Source: Anniella stebbinsi | Taxonomy: Eukaryota; Chordata; Lepidosauria; Squamata; Anniellidae | Length of the DNA: 64,000 bases | Reading direction: 5' to 3' | NCBI GenBank assembly: GCA_029215795.1 | Contig: JARDYH010000002.1 | Span: forward strand, 131,261,001 to 131,325,000 | Part shown: piece by piece, positions 32,802 to 45,700 of the stretch | Numbering within the stretch: the first letter of the stretch is position 1 | Layout: each line of letters starts with the position of its first letter | Notes under the pieces: generated by a model | The model's input: only the letters and a program-made list of their open reading frames with translations | Databases searched by the model: none | What the model was told of the DNA's origin: nothing | Translations under genes and position numbers: made by a program

Positions 32802-35004
32802 TGTGGCTCCTTTAAATGGCAGAAACATTTGAATCGAGGGAGCGCTTCCCTCCCTCCCTGGCATATGTGCAAAATGTTCATCTGTTACCTTGCAGCCCCC
32901 AAGAAAGCCAGAACTTCTGAGTAAAAATAAGATTGTGCTATAAGTCTTGCAACCCTGGGCACACTTACTTGGGAGTAAGCCCCTTTGAACACAATGGAAC
33001 TTACTTCTGAGTGGATCCACGGTAAGTACTAGCACCAAACTACAGAAAGATTTTTTTAAAAAAAAGAATCACATTGGATTTAAATCTAGCACAACTGTAA
33101 TCTAACATAATGAAGGGTTTTGTTCTTGTGGTCTTATAGAACCCTCTACATCCCCCGTGGCATACTTACTCGGAAGTCCCATTGGACTTAAGGGCTCTTG
33201 GTGGGGTGGGAATCAGATCTGCTTCCCTTTGTTGTAGGGAGGCATTTTACTCTCTTCTCCCTCTGATCAAAGTCCTTCCTCAGCAAGTTCATAGTATAAT
33301 GCCAGCTTTACATGCTGCTTGTTTTGCACCATTCCAGCTTATCTCTAGTTTATTTTTGGGTTTTTTGGTGAATTTTTTTGTTTTTTGTTTGAAAAAAGAG
33401 AATAAGGAGAGGAAACTTCAGGAGACATCTTGGCTGTTGCCGATGTCGTCAAAAGGACCTGTGAACTTCCGTGACTGGCCAGTCATGAGCATGCCTCATT
33501 TTGTTCGTATGATGAAGCCCTGTGTAAGAAAAATACAAGGCAAAAGCATCATCAGTTTTACCAGCAGGGGGAGGTCTTGTCTTTAAAAGAAAATGAGTGA
33601 TTTTGGGGGCAGGTTTCAAATGTATCACTACTTCCTTTGTAGAACAAGAAAAATCTTTAACGTTGGATAATATTTGTATTTTTTACCTCTCTCTACCTCA
33701 TGTCTATGCTCATGTTTTTCTTAAGGGGTTATGACTGTGCAAGTGGTAGGAAGTTAGGTCAGCACTAATCCATAATCTACATCTGGCAGGCCTGCCTCTC
33801 CAAATTTTTGTTGCCAGTTTCTTTTTGCTTTTGGTTGGGCTGGCTGGCTAGCATGCATAAGGAATATTACCAGAATTGTATGCAGTGATGTCTACCCGAC
33901 TACAGCTAGAAAGTAATTATATGTAATCTTGATCCAATCTGATAGAATACCATTTTATTTTATCTCGTTTATGACATCCCTTGGTTACATAAATTAGGTC
34001 CTCCGGACCTCACCCATTAGAAAATAAAAGGATTCTTACACATGGAGGAGATGCAGATCAAAAAACAAAAAACAAAACACAGGATCAACGCTGATGTCTG
34101 CAGATCCATTTGGTGGAATTTGGTGTGTGGAAAGAGCTATGCCAAATAGAAGGAAAGAACATGCACAGACGAGTCTTGGGTGTTTGGGCTAGGTTTATAC
34201 AGCTAAGAGATTGCTGTTGGGTGTATTAACAGCAAACAACTGATAATATCTCACTCACAGTAGATCCATTCAAAAATAGAGCTGCCCATCATCTATCATG
34301 GAGGCTGAATTTAAGTAGTTTACTCAGAGTCCACTCCTGCTGAATGAGTCCTCAGGCATCACTGCAGGCAGGGCCTCAAATCTCCATATGCCACTCACAA
34401 CCACTGTTTCGGAGCACAAAACATAAAGGGGGGGAAGGGGAGCCTACACAACACTCAAACCAACACTGCAAACATCACAGAGCAGCTCACAGACGCAAAG
34501 AGCACAGGGGATGCAGGAGGAGTTTGAGCTAGGTGGAACAATGTGTGTTTTACATGCTGGAGGTTGCTGGTTCCAAGCCAGGGTACAACCCTGTAGTAGG
34601 AAAAGCAGACCTGAGCCAATCAAGAAGAGCACTGCATTGACCAATAATTTGGTCCTGTATGGGCCAACTGGCCATTCTGGCCTACCCCTACCCCGGAAAC
34701 CCATTCAATGGCCACCTCTCTCTATGTTCCCTTCTCTCCCATCAACCCTCCTTGCTACCCCATCTCAACCCAACTTTCTGCCTTAAACACCCTGAGAGCC
34801 GCATCCATCCTACTTGTGCATCCTGATAATCCTGTCTGCTCGTAGTCCAGGAAACCCGAGTAAGCAGATGGAGGAGGGGCCACTGCCCTTGAGCCCATCA
34901 AGCTGCCAACTCTCCCCCCATCTTGAGAACAGTTAAAGCCAGATCCTACTAGGGTAGAGAAAAGGGACCCCTATCTGCCACCTCCTAGCAGTAAAGAAAT
35001 AACA
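32802..35004. other. Intronic, mostly unique
   Basis: Fragments of the TTACTTGGGAGTAAGCCCC / GGAACTTACTTCTGAGTG unit family lie at about 32960-33015, and a shorter one at 33165-33190. CCAGCAGGGGGAGG at about 33562-33575 is one base from the CTCF core. The 134-codon frame at 33182-33586 has no domain. Confidence 0.4.
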
Positions 35005-35013
35005 ACACATGTG

Positions 35014-35128
35014 GTAATATTAAAGCCTTTATTGAAGAACATCCAGGATGGAGAAGATCTTGAAAGGGAGCATAGCTTCGGCTATGGGGCGGTATACAAA
35101 TGTAATAAATAAATAAATAAATAAATAA
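35014..35128 (+). mobile_element. L2-tail insertion with 9-bp target duplication
   Basis: ACACATGTG occurs at 35005-35013 and again at 35129-35137. Between them lie about 50 bases that do not match the L2 tails seen elsewhere, then GCATAGCTTCGGCTATGGGGC, GGTATACAAATG and a TAAATAAA tail. The last 55 bases are the L2 3' end. It is a very short 5'-truncated L2 insertion, or an unrelated sequence mobilised with an L2-like tail. Confidence 0.7.
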
Positions 35129-35137
35129 ACACATGTG

Positions 35138-36918
35138 TGGGGCTGACAATCAGTCACTGCAGCAGGGCTCTTGTTCATAGGACCGTAGCTTGTCAAAAAG
35201 TGGGGTAGCAGATGCAGCATTGTGCCCTTCTGGCACCAAGTCCTTGTTAAGAACACCTTTACCAGTTGCACAACTGCCTGTCACGAGGTTTACAAAGGAA
35301 CAGGACCACCACCCCATCTGTGTTGCTGCCTGGAGCAAGCTTCAAAGCAACACCATGGAAGAACAGCCAGGAGCATCTGGTCACCTTCTGGTCATGGGAG
35401 CTTCATCACATGAGGCTAAACTCCCACATCCTTTCTGGGCTTTCTGCTTCCAGTTTCTTTCCAGGTTTACGATGGGATCTTTTACGCAGCAAACATGTGA
35501 TTTGATTTGAATTGAAAGCTTCCTTTCTTGGCAGTGTTCTATCTGTTTTATTACACAACACCATCTAGTGGCTGAATTATAGTGCAATGCCATCATTTCA
35601 CACTGCTGATATCTCACGGTAACTTTTCTTATCACTTTATCTCCGATCTTTTAAAAAGTGGAATACATCTCAAAAAGCATGGGAGATGCTCTGGAGGTAA
35701 AGGATCTACAAACGTCTGTGAGTGACCAGTCATGAGCATGCAATAAAAGCTTCATGTAGAAATGTTCTTGGTGGAGAGCCCCCCCCCCCCCAATTTTACA
35801 AAACAAAAGGTCTGCTTTTTTAAAAAATATTTGCCAGGCATAGATAAGGGAATCCCATGTATAACATAAACAATCCAAGGTATAGTATTCATCTTAAGTG
35901 TATTTACTTCACCCCACAAACTCAGCTTTAAAAATGTCCATCTATCTAAACCACAAGAAGTCTCATTAATCAATTTATTCACAGGATTCACACATAGCAA
36001 AGAGGGTGTGGGTGGGGAAGAGACATGGGCAACATAGACAACAATCAGAGCAGTTATCCTTTGCAACAAGTATCCCCCTTGTTTACCTAGTACCTGTAGA
36101 AGTTCTAGGCAGAGAAATATTAGCAATGTGCTCAAATTCCCATGCATGCTGTGCAACCAGTCAGTTTTGTGCAAATTACTCCATTTGTGCACAAAGTGCC
36201 CTTTTCTCATTGTTTCCCACCACCAAAGTTCTGCCTTGTGAGCAATACATGTATGCAACACCAAGTCAGAGACACAGAGCTTTTCTACACAAGGCATTAT
36301 GGTGCACTCATCATTCCCTACTCACAGTTGTTTATAGGTTCTTTAGACAACATCGTAACTCTCTAGTTTTGCTTCTGATTTTAAATAGCACTTTTTGGAG
36401 AATTTTGTTTTGAACAGGAAAAGTGTATTTATAAAAGCGAAAGAAAATGCTTCTTCCACTTGTGTAATTGCAGTGTTCCACAATACCACAGTATACCAGG
36501 GCCACCTAGAGGTTGTTTAGTGGAAAAGGAAGAAAGGAAACATGCTTCATGTAGTGTTTGGATCTCATTTCTGTGATGAAATAAAAAGTAGATACAGTGA
36601 ATTAACAGCCTCATCTAGACAAGCTCACATAACTTCATGCCCTGTCAGCTGTGTTTTCATTTCCCTTTTATAATATGGGGGTGATGGTGGTATGATTAGG
36701 TGCTGAGTTACCCTATATTCTGTGCTGGGCAGGGAGGTTGTCAACATGGGGGGGGGCTATTTCCCCCTCTCTTCCCTTGATATCCATGGGAGGGAAATTT
36801 CCTGGGCCAGATCTTGGATGGTGTAATATTGCACCAGGGCTATGGGGTTGAAGAGGTATACGGATATGATTTAAGTGCTGACCACGTCCAACACCCAACT
36901 CCACCCCGTTTCACCTGT
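35138..36918. other. Intronic, no gene
   Basis: Unique sequence with a C-run at 35780-35791. Three ACCATCTAGTGG-like or related motifs (about 35560, 36497) are partial CTCF-like matches. The longest frames (181 codons minus at 35752-36297; 135 plus at 36006-36413) overlap on opposite strands and have no family feature. Confidence 0.4.
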
Positions 36919-37020
36919 TCCACCAGCATATCAAAGTGCTTCTACTGATAGATTGCTCCACCAGCATATCTAGGGTGTTCTGCTGCTTTATCTGTCATGG
37001 AGGCAGTATATCTAGGCATT
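36919..37020 (+). repeat. Degenerate short tandem repeat, about 40-bp unit
   Basis: TCCACCAGCATATC occurs twice (about 36919 and 36957), each followed by a related AGTGCTTCTACTG or GGTGTTCTGCTGC segment. A weaker third unit (CAGTATATCTAGG) lies near 37005. An old minisatellite-like array of about three units. Confidence 0.55.
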
Positions 37021-37079
37021 CCATCTGTGTGGTGGAACTTTTGCCATATCATGAGCATAGGATGTCATTACCCAACTAG

Positions 37080-37350
37080 CAAATGCTCTTAGGATGGTTT
37101 GCAATCATAAAACTAAACACCAACAACAAAATAAACAAACAAAATAATAATAATGCAAGAATATAAGTGTCAAAATAATGCAGTACTAAACATTAAAACA
37201 TCTTAAAATGTTAAAAACATTTAAGGCGCCAGCATCAAAGTAACAGAATTAAAGAGTAAATGCGTGCTTGAAGAGGAAGGTCTTACGTTGCTATTTGGTG
37301 CCAGGTAGATGCCAGGTAGATGTCCCCTTGAAAAAAACATTCCACACATA
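37080..37350 (-). mobile_element. Probable decayed L2 3' fragment
   Basis: The antisense order matches the other L2 copies: an A-rich tail, then a segment like AGGAAGGTCTTACGTTGCTA, TTTGGTGCCAGG, and CATTCCACACA near the end. These parallel the GGTCTTCATCTGGTGCC and TTCATTCCACAAC of 47200-47280. The ORF is unreadable and the edges are uncertain. Confidence 0.5.
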
Positions 37351-37674
37351 CCTAACTGAACAGAGAGGATTCCCTTCCCCTTGTTAAATGCTTTCAATAG
37401 ATACCCTCAAACTTCAATCTAAGATGCTTCATGAAATGTATACCTACTTTACTTGTAATAATAAGACTTAACATTTTCATAGTTCTTCAAAGAGTTTGGG
37501 GCACTTGGCATACATTATTTGACTTATAAAGTTGCACTGCACAGAGTATCTTCTGTGACTGAACTAATTGTGAACATACAGAAGTACTATCAGCGGCAGA
37601 AGAGTGCAAGTAGGAAGCAGGTTGGGTTGATTGTTCTCGCACTAGCGGAAAATGTTTACTATATTGGGAAAAGA
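37351..37674. other. Intronic, unique
   Basis: No gene or repeat supported. The 74-codon frame 37519-37743 has no recognised domain. Confidence 0.35.
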
Positions 37675-37688
37675 CCACTAGATGGCAC
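37675..37688 (+). promoter_or_regulatory. CTCF-type core motif
   Basis: CCACTAGATGGCAC is an exact fit to the 14-base vertebrate CTCF core consensus. A single motif in an intron is only weak evidence of occupancy. Confidence 0.35.
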
Positions 37689-39885
37689 CATTATCATTAA
37701 AGTTCCATCAGTGAAGGAGATGAAATTTCCCTCAGGATGTTAAAGTTAACTCTGCCGTGGGATGTTTCCCACTTGCAAGTGGGCACAATCTCTCTGACTT
37801 CTGCTGCTTCCCCTAAAAGGCTTAAGAATTAAGAGTCAGTTGCTGTATGTCACTTCCCTTCTGCAGTCCGGAGATTCCAATTCAAATACATCAAGCCCAA
37901 ATGTAACATAGCTTAGGTGAGTTCTGACCAGGCAGTGACCCGGAGGATGCAGGCCTTCATGTCTGGGTGAGTCTGATCTTCATATTTCATTGATCTTCAA
38001 TTCGCCATGTTTGCAAGTCCTAGCTTCCCATTGGTTGCTGTGCTATTTATTTTCTCTTATAGCCAAGAAAGGAAAAAAAGAAAGAAAGCAGCAGCTTGTA
38101 GGAATAAATTCAAGAGAAATGGATGGCACAGTCCTACGCTGTGGGATTTACACCATATACTATACCGCTCCAATCCACAGCTGCATCCCCATTGATGGCA
38201 CAAATTTATGCCAGTTCCTCCTCTGTAGTGTGGGGTTGCACTCTGGATTCGAACTAGGGGCCTCCAGAATTTAAAACATAAAATTTCCTACCCAGCCAGA
38301 GCATTGTTGATTGATGATAGGGGCAGCGAAAACACAAAAGCTCCATGATATGTCTAACAGCTGCCTGCTTCTGTACCTGAGTGGTTAAGGAATTGCTCTA
38401 TGGTGTTTAAAGTGTGGGATTTGCTCCTGGGAATACCCACTCTTATGTCCCAAACATGACTGGGTTTTTTATGGGGGTGGGAACGTAAAAGCTGAGTGGG
38501 GACATGCTTCCCCTCCCCGCTATTGGGACTCAAGCACGTATCTCCTGCTTCCCACCCCTGTGCTCTATGAAGTAGCGTCAGAAGAACTGAACCCCTGCTT
38601 ATAGAAATGGCTGGGAATTTACTGTAGCAGGGTTCTTGCTGGCTGAGCCACTGGGGCTGATGGAGTGATGGCATTGGGTGATGATGCCAGGTGTGTGCCG
38701 GGGTGTGTCCCTGGTATTCCGACTTCATTCACTCCCTGTGTGTGGGCAGCACTTGGCTGACTCACTGGCACAATCCCTTATTGGTGGGCATTGGCAGGGT
38801 TTCCAGGTATGGTGTCATTGCGTCTGCCATTTTTCTACATTTTCCCCAATTTTCCACTTGTATCTTTTCCCCGTTCTTGCCAGGCTGAGTATACACTGGA
38901 TATGGTGGCCCCTGCACCAGCAAAGCAGAGGGATATCTCCAGTCCCAGCACAATGTTAATATACGATTGCTCTGTAGAGATATGCTATTAGATTTGCAAA
39001 TGCAATAATTAGATTTTACCCTAGAAACTCTGCATATAGTATAAGAATATGTTTTACTGGTCAGTTAACAGCTACCCTCATCACTGTTTATGCCGCTTAA
39101 AATTAACTGTCCTAGAAAGGAACTGCGCAGAACTATCACATGCATTTTGAATCTCAGTGGGTGGTGAGGATCCCTTTTCCGGAAATAGCATTCTTTCAGT
39201 CTTGTACTCTTGTTTCTGAAAATAACAATATTGGGCTTTTGCAGTCCTTAGAACATAAAGCCAGTGAGGCTTCCAAATCTTCCTAAAAGACAGAAATTGC
39301 ACATGATGTAAAAGATCTTATTACTGGTCTATATTTTCACTCAAATGGCCCCATCTGACTCAACTTTATCTAGAGATTTCTAGTTGTTGTTGTTTTTAAA
39401 AAAATTGTCATTGACATCCAATGAGCCAGCAGGGAGCGCTGTGTGGATGGTTTATCTATGAGTTTTGCTGTTTGAAGCCTGCCTTTGGTTCACTTTCTAG
39501 ATTTCTCCTAAATAGCTTGGTAGATTTCCAAACAAGTCTCTCTTGAGTGAGGATGAATAGCACAAAATGTGCTAAGGTTTGCAGCATGTGGTAGTTGCTT
39601 TTTTAAAAAAAAATTAGGCAAAGGAAGGGATGCACGGAGATCTGAAGCAGAAAGCTGGCTCTGAGAGTCCGTCTTTCCTGTGCTTTTGTTTTTAAATCAT
39701 GACTATATATACATTTTAACCTTTGAATGCTTTGGGATGCTTCTGACGTTGAAGGGACCCACATAATGCCTCCTTCATTAAAAAAAAAAGACTGGCTGCA
39801 GGTGAGATGATGGCTGGTAGCTGATCATAGTAGCAAGCAGAGGTCTCTCCAGGGTCTGCATGCATGCCAAGTTGAACTGTATTCT

Positions 39886-39888
<3 letters not shown>
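37689..39888. other. Intronic, no gene
   Basis: The section 38360-38960 is somewhat GC-richer and gives overlapping 60-124-codon frames on both strands without motifs. CCAGCAGGGAGCGC near 39427 is one base off the CTCF core. Confidence 0.4.
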
Positions 39889-39944
<56 letters not shown>

Positions 39945-39957
39945 TTTGTGTGTATGA
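39889..39957 (+). repeat. (TG)n microsatellite
   Basis: About 24 uninterrupted TG units followed by an imperfect TATGTGTGTTTGTG end. A likely polymorphic marker. Confidence 0.95.
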
Positions 39958-40379
39958 AGGGACATCTGTTATTGGGAATGCAGAAAAAACTGCCCAGAAC
40001 TGAGCATAATGCCAGAGATGATAATGTTAGATTTAATTGGAAAGCCATTGTAGCAATCTTTTAAGATTTTTAAGGGAAATGGGGGAAGGAGCTACGAGTT
40101 TTACAGAAGTTGTACATCTTTAACAACTCAGGTGTCAGGGTAATAGTGGTCAAAGGAAAGCACCTTCCCTCTGAAATAATGGGTTTCAGCCAGATGGTAG
40201 CCAGAACATAAGTGGCTTATGTTTTTAGCTCAGTGTAACCTTTTTGAGAAAGTGACCCTTTGGACTGAATTACCTTGTGCATATTTTTTCTGGCAGCTCA
40301 CAAATGAATTTGACATATAATCTTTGCACTGAAATATCAGCAAAAGGCATAACGGAAGATATTACCTCTAGGGTTTAAC

Positions 40380-40700
40380 TAGCGTGACCATATGAAAAGC
40401 AGGACAGGGCTCCTGTATTTTTAACAGTTGTATAGAAAAGGGAATTTCAGCAGGTGTCCTTTGTATGCATGCAGCACCTGGTGAAATACCCTCTTCATTA
40501 CAACAGTGAAAGCTACAGGAGCCCTGTCCTCCTGTTTTATCTGTTCAAGAGGGCAGGGCTCTTGCAGCTTTAACTGTTGTGATGAACAGGGAATGTTGCC
40601 AGGTGCTGCATGCATACAAAGGACACCTGCTGAAATTCCCTTTTCTATTCAACTGTTAAAGATACAGGAGCTCTGTACTTCTTTTCATATAGACGCCCTA
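40380..40700. mobile_element. Foldback hAT-type element, copy 2
   Basis: The left end TAGCGTGACCATATGAAAAG and right end TTTTCATATAGACGCCCTA are inverted matches. Internal arms carry GGGAATTTCAGCAGGTGTCC and its inverse. GTTTAAC flanks both sides (40373-40379 and 40701-40707), seven of the eight bases expected for a hAT-type target duplication. No transposase. Confidence 0.82.
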
Positions 40701-40914
40701 GTTTAACCACCTGGTCCATTCAAAGCTTCAGTGAGAATCCCATTCACATTTGGAAAATCCAAGGAGCCCTTGGACTTAATTCATATAATATTTTAAAAAG
40801 CTGTTTTCTTTAGATCTGTTGCAGACAGTTTTCACATCCTGTAATAAATATTAGTAACTGTCAGCCTCTGGCCCAAATCCACCCTCCTGAGGGGCATTTT
40901 AGGGGATGTGACTT

Positions 40915-41235
40915 GATAATAGAGCTCATGCTTTTTATGTGTGAGCTACTAGGTCCAGTCCCTGGCATATCCAGCTAAAATGTTGCTAGGTACCAGTGTT
41001 GGGAAGAACACTTGCTTGAGACCTTGGAGAGCTGCTGGTTGTTGGAGTAGTCCTCAACCTGGTCCCTCCAGATGTGTTGGACTGCAACTCCCATCATTCT
41101 TAACCAGTATGACCATTGTTGTCTGGGGATTATGGCAGTTGCAGTCCAACACATCTGGAGGGACCAGGTTGAAGAAGAATGGAATAGACAATAGTGGAGA
41201 TAGACTTGGCATATGGCAGCATCCTGTATTGAAAT
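40915..41235 (+). mobile_element. tRNA-derived SINE (second type), split
   Basis: A box region AGAGCTCATGCTTTTTATG, B box AGGTCCAGTCCCTGG (about 40951-40965), then GAGACCTTGGAGAGCTGCTGG. The body is interrupted by a palindromic element (41054-41172) and resumes with ATAGACAATAGTGGAGATAG, then ACTTGGCATATGGCAGCATCC. It belongs to the same type as 42381 and 46855. Confidence 0.7.
41054..41172. mobile_element. Palindromic element CAACCTGGTCCCTCC, inside a SINE
   Basis: Inverted ends CAACCTGGTCCCTCCAGATG and CATCTGGAGGGACCAGGTTG, plus inner TTGGACTGCAACTCCCATCA and its mirror. A non-autonomous DNA element of about 119 bp. No clean target duplication is seen. Confidence 0.8.
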
Positions 41236-42380
41236 AGCTGAAACTCAGTTGTTCTTTGTCAAGCCAGATCCATAGTGTGTATGTGTGTGAGTAGCAGATT
41301 GTGGCCATGAGACCACAATTATATATCTTATACAATTGCTCTAAACAACTTTGGAAGAAATTTACAAAATGACATGGATTAAATAATGGAATGTGTGTTC
41401 AAAAAAGGAAAACAAGTTGGGCATTCACAGTCAGGGACCTGGCGCAACAGAATGATGCTTCTATAGCAACAATGCACACAACAGTTACAGGGCCTGGGAG
41501 GTGTATTGCATTTTCCCCAGGTTGGTTCAGACAATAAAAGATCCTGATAGCAAGTATGCTATGTAGTTGGAGATTGTTCCCTGTCTAATAAGTGGTTATC
41601 CGATAATGTCAAGGGAGGAAATTATTAATCGTGAAGTCATGGGGAAGAAAAAGAAAAATTGGGGATAGCAGTTTAAATATATTAAGAATTGTCCAGCAGC
41701 TGGTAAGATTGAGCCCACACAGAATTTCAGACAGTTTGCTATGATCCCTGGTGGTCTTGCAGTCATATCGCTCAGCAATAATCCACTGGGAACAGAACTT
41801 TGCTACCAATGAGTTAACTTCAGTGCACATGATTTTGTTTGGCAGATTTTCTTGTCCCTCTGCTTGGGGAATGTGCTCTGGAGAGCATACTTGACCTACA
41901 GTCCCTTCTGCTGTTTTAGACAGAACTAACTTTTCTATCTACAAGGACTACATTTTAAGCATTTCTTCAATTTAAATTTCAATATATTTTTTTTCTATGA
42001 AAGCCATGATAAACAGAAAACAGCATCCATCTGCCTGGTTTTCATTGTCCAAATTAGAAAAGGTGAAAGGGGCAACTGTGGCTAATAAATCTCCAGATTT
42101 TGCGTTGTTGAAACCTGAAAATGATGAGTTATCACTCCTTCTAACAGCATCTTGATGTCCCCATGCCTATCAGCAGGATAGATAAATGGGCTCATCCTCA
42201 GATAAGGTAAGGGTTTCAGTTGACTCCTCAGATACGCAGAAAAATATGTATATTTGCAAGTTAAAGAAGCAAAGGTCGGGGTGAGGAATCCCAAAATGGC
42301 CCTGATGAAGACTGAACATGCTTAATGTTCTCCAGCCACAGAATGTTGAGGACAGTTGAGTTGCAGTTAGGCAGGGTGAG
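41236..42380. other. Intronic, no gene
   Basis: Unique, AT-rich. Frames up to 73 codons have no motif. Confidence 0.4.
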
Positions 42381-42570
42381 AGGCCATGGCTCAGAGACAG
42401 AGCATCTGTTTTGCATGTAGAAGTTTCCAGGTTTGATCTCTGGCATCTCCAAATAGGGCAGGAAAAACTCCTGCCTGAAACCCTGGGGAGCCACTGCTAG
42501 TTAGTGTCAACAGTACCGGGCTCGATGGAGCAATGGTTTCACTCAGTATAACGCAGCTTCCTATGCTCCT
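42381..42570 (+). mobile_element. tRNA-derived SINE (second type), best copy
   Basis: Head GGCCATGGCTCAGAGACAGAG (A box) and CCAGGTTTGATCTCTGG (B box, 42430-42438). Then ACTCCTGCCTGAAACCCTGG, GGAGCCACTGCTAGTTAGTG and the end CAGTATAACGCAGCTTCCTA. This is the pattern of an abundant squamate SINE. It is not a functional tRNA. Confidence 0.85.
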
Positions 42571-42614
42571 AAAATGGGAAAGGGAGGTAAATTTTACCGC
42601 TAAAGCCCCTAACA

Positions 42615-42732
42615 CAGCCTTCCCCTGCCTGATGCCCTTCAGATGAGTTGGGATGCAATTCCCATTATTTCCTGGGAATGATGGGAATTTGCAATGCAAT
42701 ATGCTGGGTGGGCACCACATTGGGGAAGGCTG
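42615..42732. mobile_element. Palindromic element CAGCCTTCCCC
   Basis: Inverted ends CAGCCTTCCCC and GGGGAAGGCTG, inner ATGCAATTCCCATTATTTCC mirrored by GGGAATGATGGGAATTTGCA. Same architecture as 41054-41172 with different termini. Confidence 0.7.
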
Positions 42733-45700
42733 CTCAAATAGTTAAACTACTATGGAATGGTGTGTGTGGGTGTGTGAAAATAGGATCAGAGGAGAGCATT
42801 GTCAAACTATTCCATCACTACCCCCTCTTCCATACATCATAAGGAGAGAGAGGCACCCCAGACTGTACCACTCAAATTCAGAGCTAGATTAGCATCTTCC
42901 TGCTCATCTCCCCATGAGCCTCAGCAGTCAGTCCTATGGGGCAATTGTACTATAGTGCTAAATTGCCGAGGTACAGGGCTATCTTTTTATTAAATGTATG
43001 TCCTGCCTTTCCGCCAAAAATGAATCTCAAGATTGGCCCTCACATTTGGACATCACTACCATTGGATATGTTTCTGGGTATATTCCACCATTCAAATTAT
43101 ACCAGAATTTTCTCCTAGGACTCATAGACCCTTTGGGTACTCCCACCAGGCATGCGGATACATTCTCTCACACAACAGCCTAAGGTTGCATTCATATGCT
43201 TACTTAACCGGGACTAAGCCCCACTGAACTCAGTGGGACTTTCCTCTGAGTAGACATGTCAAGGATTGAGAAGTTCTGAAGCCTGACAGATGTCAGATAT
43301 CACCTTTCAAAAAGTTTTAAAAATCCATTTCTTATGTTCACTTATACTGAAGCCGATGGTTATTCTGACCTAGAAATTTGCATCTTCCAAGTCTCTGGAA
43401 AAAAGTACACATAATAGTCAAATATTTCAGTGAGCATGAGAGGTTTCAACTGGATTGTTCCCTTAACAATCATATCGTCACTCAGTAATTAGTTTTGTAA
43501 TTTATTTATGAAACTGTGTAAGAAGAAAACAAACATCTTTTAAAAAATATTTTGTGCATTATTTCCATCAGGTATCCCTCTTGTTATAACGTTTTGTACA
43601 GTGTTTTCCCCTCAGTGTTCAAAGCATTATCTGCTCATTCTTGCAACAACCATAGCTGGGGAGATAGGCTGGGATTTTTGTGTATTGAAATTGGGGAGAG
43701 GCTGAGTCTAAGAGATGGTGCTCTGCCAAAAGCCACCTAACGAGTTCAGGGCTGTGGTGAGATTTGAACAAGAGACTTCCCACCGAAATATCCATGCTCT
43801 TGGCCACTACAGAGAGAGCTAATGTGATGAGTGTTGGGCTAGGACTGTCAAGAGGCAGCTGGACAGCCATTTGTCAGGTATGCTTTAAGGTGGATTTCTG
43901 CACTGAGTAGGGGCTTGGACTTAAGATAGATTTGGGAAGAGAGGGTGTGGGGGGGAGGGTGCTTATGAGAGTGGTGACTGGAATGTAGCTATCAAAAGCA
44001 AAGTATGTGCATCAATCTGTTCTCTTTTTCTGCTTTGGTACCTTTTATGTAGACACTTGGTTCTGTAGCCCTGGACTAAAAAACATTCTAAACAGCAGTG
44101 TTAGAGTCGCGTTGCTTCTGTTGTTTACATGCAGATTCAAGTGGATAACTAGCAAAACATTGCATTCGTTCTGTAAGACTAAGATGGCTGCATGAAGCAT
44201 TCCTTGGGTACAGATTACATTGTTTTTAATTGGAGCACCTACAACACCTGTTTTCCATTAGGTATAGTTGAGCTAACCTGATTTCTGGACAGACAACAAA
44301 AACTAAATCACAGTTAAATTGGCCGTCAATATTTTTTTAAAATAACAAGAGTTACTCCAAAGAGAAATTATATCAACTATCCTATTCTTTGTCTCTTACT
44401 TGGTCAATCCAACTTGTGGGGTCTTTGGTTGCAAACTTTTGGAGCATAGATATAAGCAGTTGGGGTGCTTAAAATCCCTAAGAAGCTCTAGGCCTCACTG
44501 TGTTTTCCAAGAGCAAAGAACATCAACTTGTCAGAAGGGCTCCCCTACTGCCAACTATGCTTCCTTCAGTGATGGGCATACAGTTGCTCAGTAGGAAGTT
44601 CAAGTTAGGCAGAGAACATCTGGATAGATGGGAAACACTCCCTCCTTGTCTTGCAGACACCTCAATATTGCTTTGCTCAACCAAAAATAAATTGGAAAAG
44701 AAAATTGGACATTGCATCAATTTGGAGCAAGTTTATAAATTCTACAACTAAGCAATCCCAATAGAAAATGATAGATCGCCAGCAAACGTGCAGTCCCTGT
44801 GGTGATGTATAGTCGCATTAGCCGAAATGCCGTATTACATGATTCTGCTTTATTACCAGTGTTGGTGGCAGACAGAAAAACAGATTACACTTGAGATCAA
44901 ATCGATAGGAACTTTATTTACTGGCCTTTTAAAAACATATTTCTGCACTTTATAAAAACATACGGTAGATGCTATTGATAGAGCTTGTCTGCTTGTTAAA
45001 AAGCAATTTACCCACAGCGATGTTTTTAAGCTGCAATTTACGGCATTACCTTTTACCTACTCTTCCACATTTCTCTTTTTATCATTGCATTTGACGACTT
45101 CCTCAGAGGATTCTGTGGACTCTATCCATATTCACTTAGGCCAAGAGCATATCCTCATTGGGTATGTTTGGTTTTTACTTCTTCCTCACTCTTGTAATTA
45201 GAAGGATGATGGTTGTATGTATGTTAAGTGGCTTCATTTGGCGTTGCCTCCAGTTGCTGCTCAATGACCACTTGAAGTTCCAAGTACAAAAGGAAAGGAA
45301 AACCCTGTGCTGGAATTGGAGCACTTGAGCAATTTCAAGTGGCAAGGATGAATTCATTGAGTGCATATCAACTGAGGAGTTAATGATTTGCTTTTCAGTG
45401 TAAAAAAGACACCAAGAAATTTTCCTTCTCAGCAGCCCCAGCTGCTTTCCCCCCTGGTGGATGTTACTTCCCATCTTGGGAAAAAAACAACTGGAAGGGA
45501 GGCTGGAAGAAAACCGGCAAGATAAGGGTTCAGCATCCTCTTATGCCAATCCTAATGTGGATTAAATCCCAGCCCCACCACCTCTTTATAGGGATTTGGC
45601 TGCAATCCAATTCTGACATATAAATCTGCTATGGACTTCAGTATTTCAGTAGAAGACAGCATTTCCCTCTTGACAGAAGACACTCTCAGATCTAGTGATT

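Noticed and set aside
33182..33586. 134-codon frame
   Set aside because: A hydrophobic stretch comes from T-rich DNA; no domain and no convincing splice context.
35752..36413. 181-codon minus and 135-codon plus frames
   Set aside because: They overlap on opposite strands in intronic DNA, with no motif or codon bias seen.
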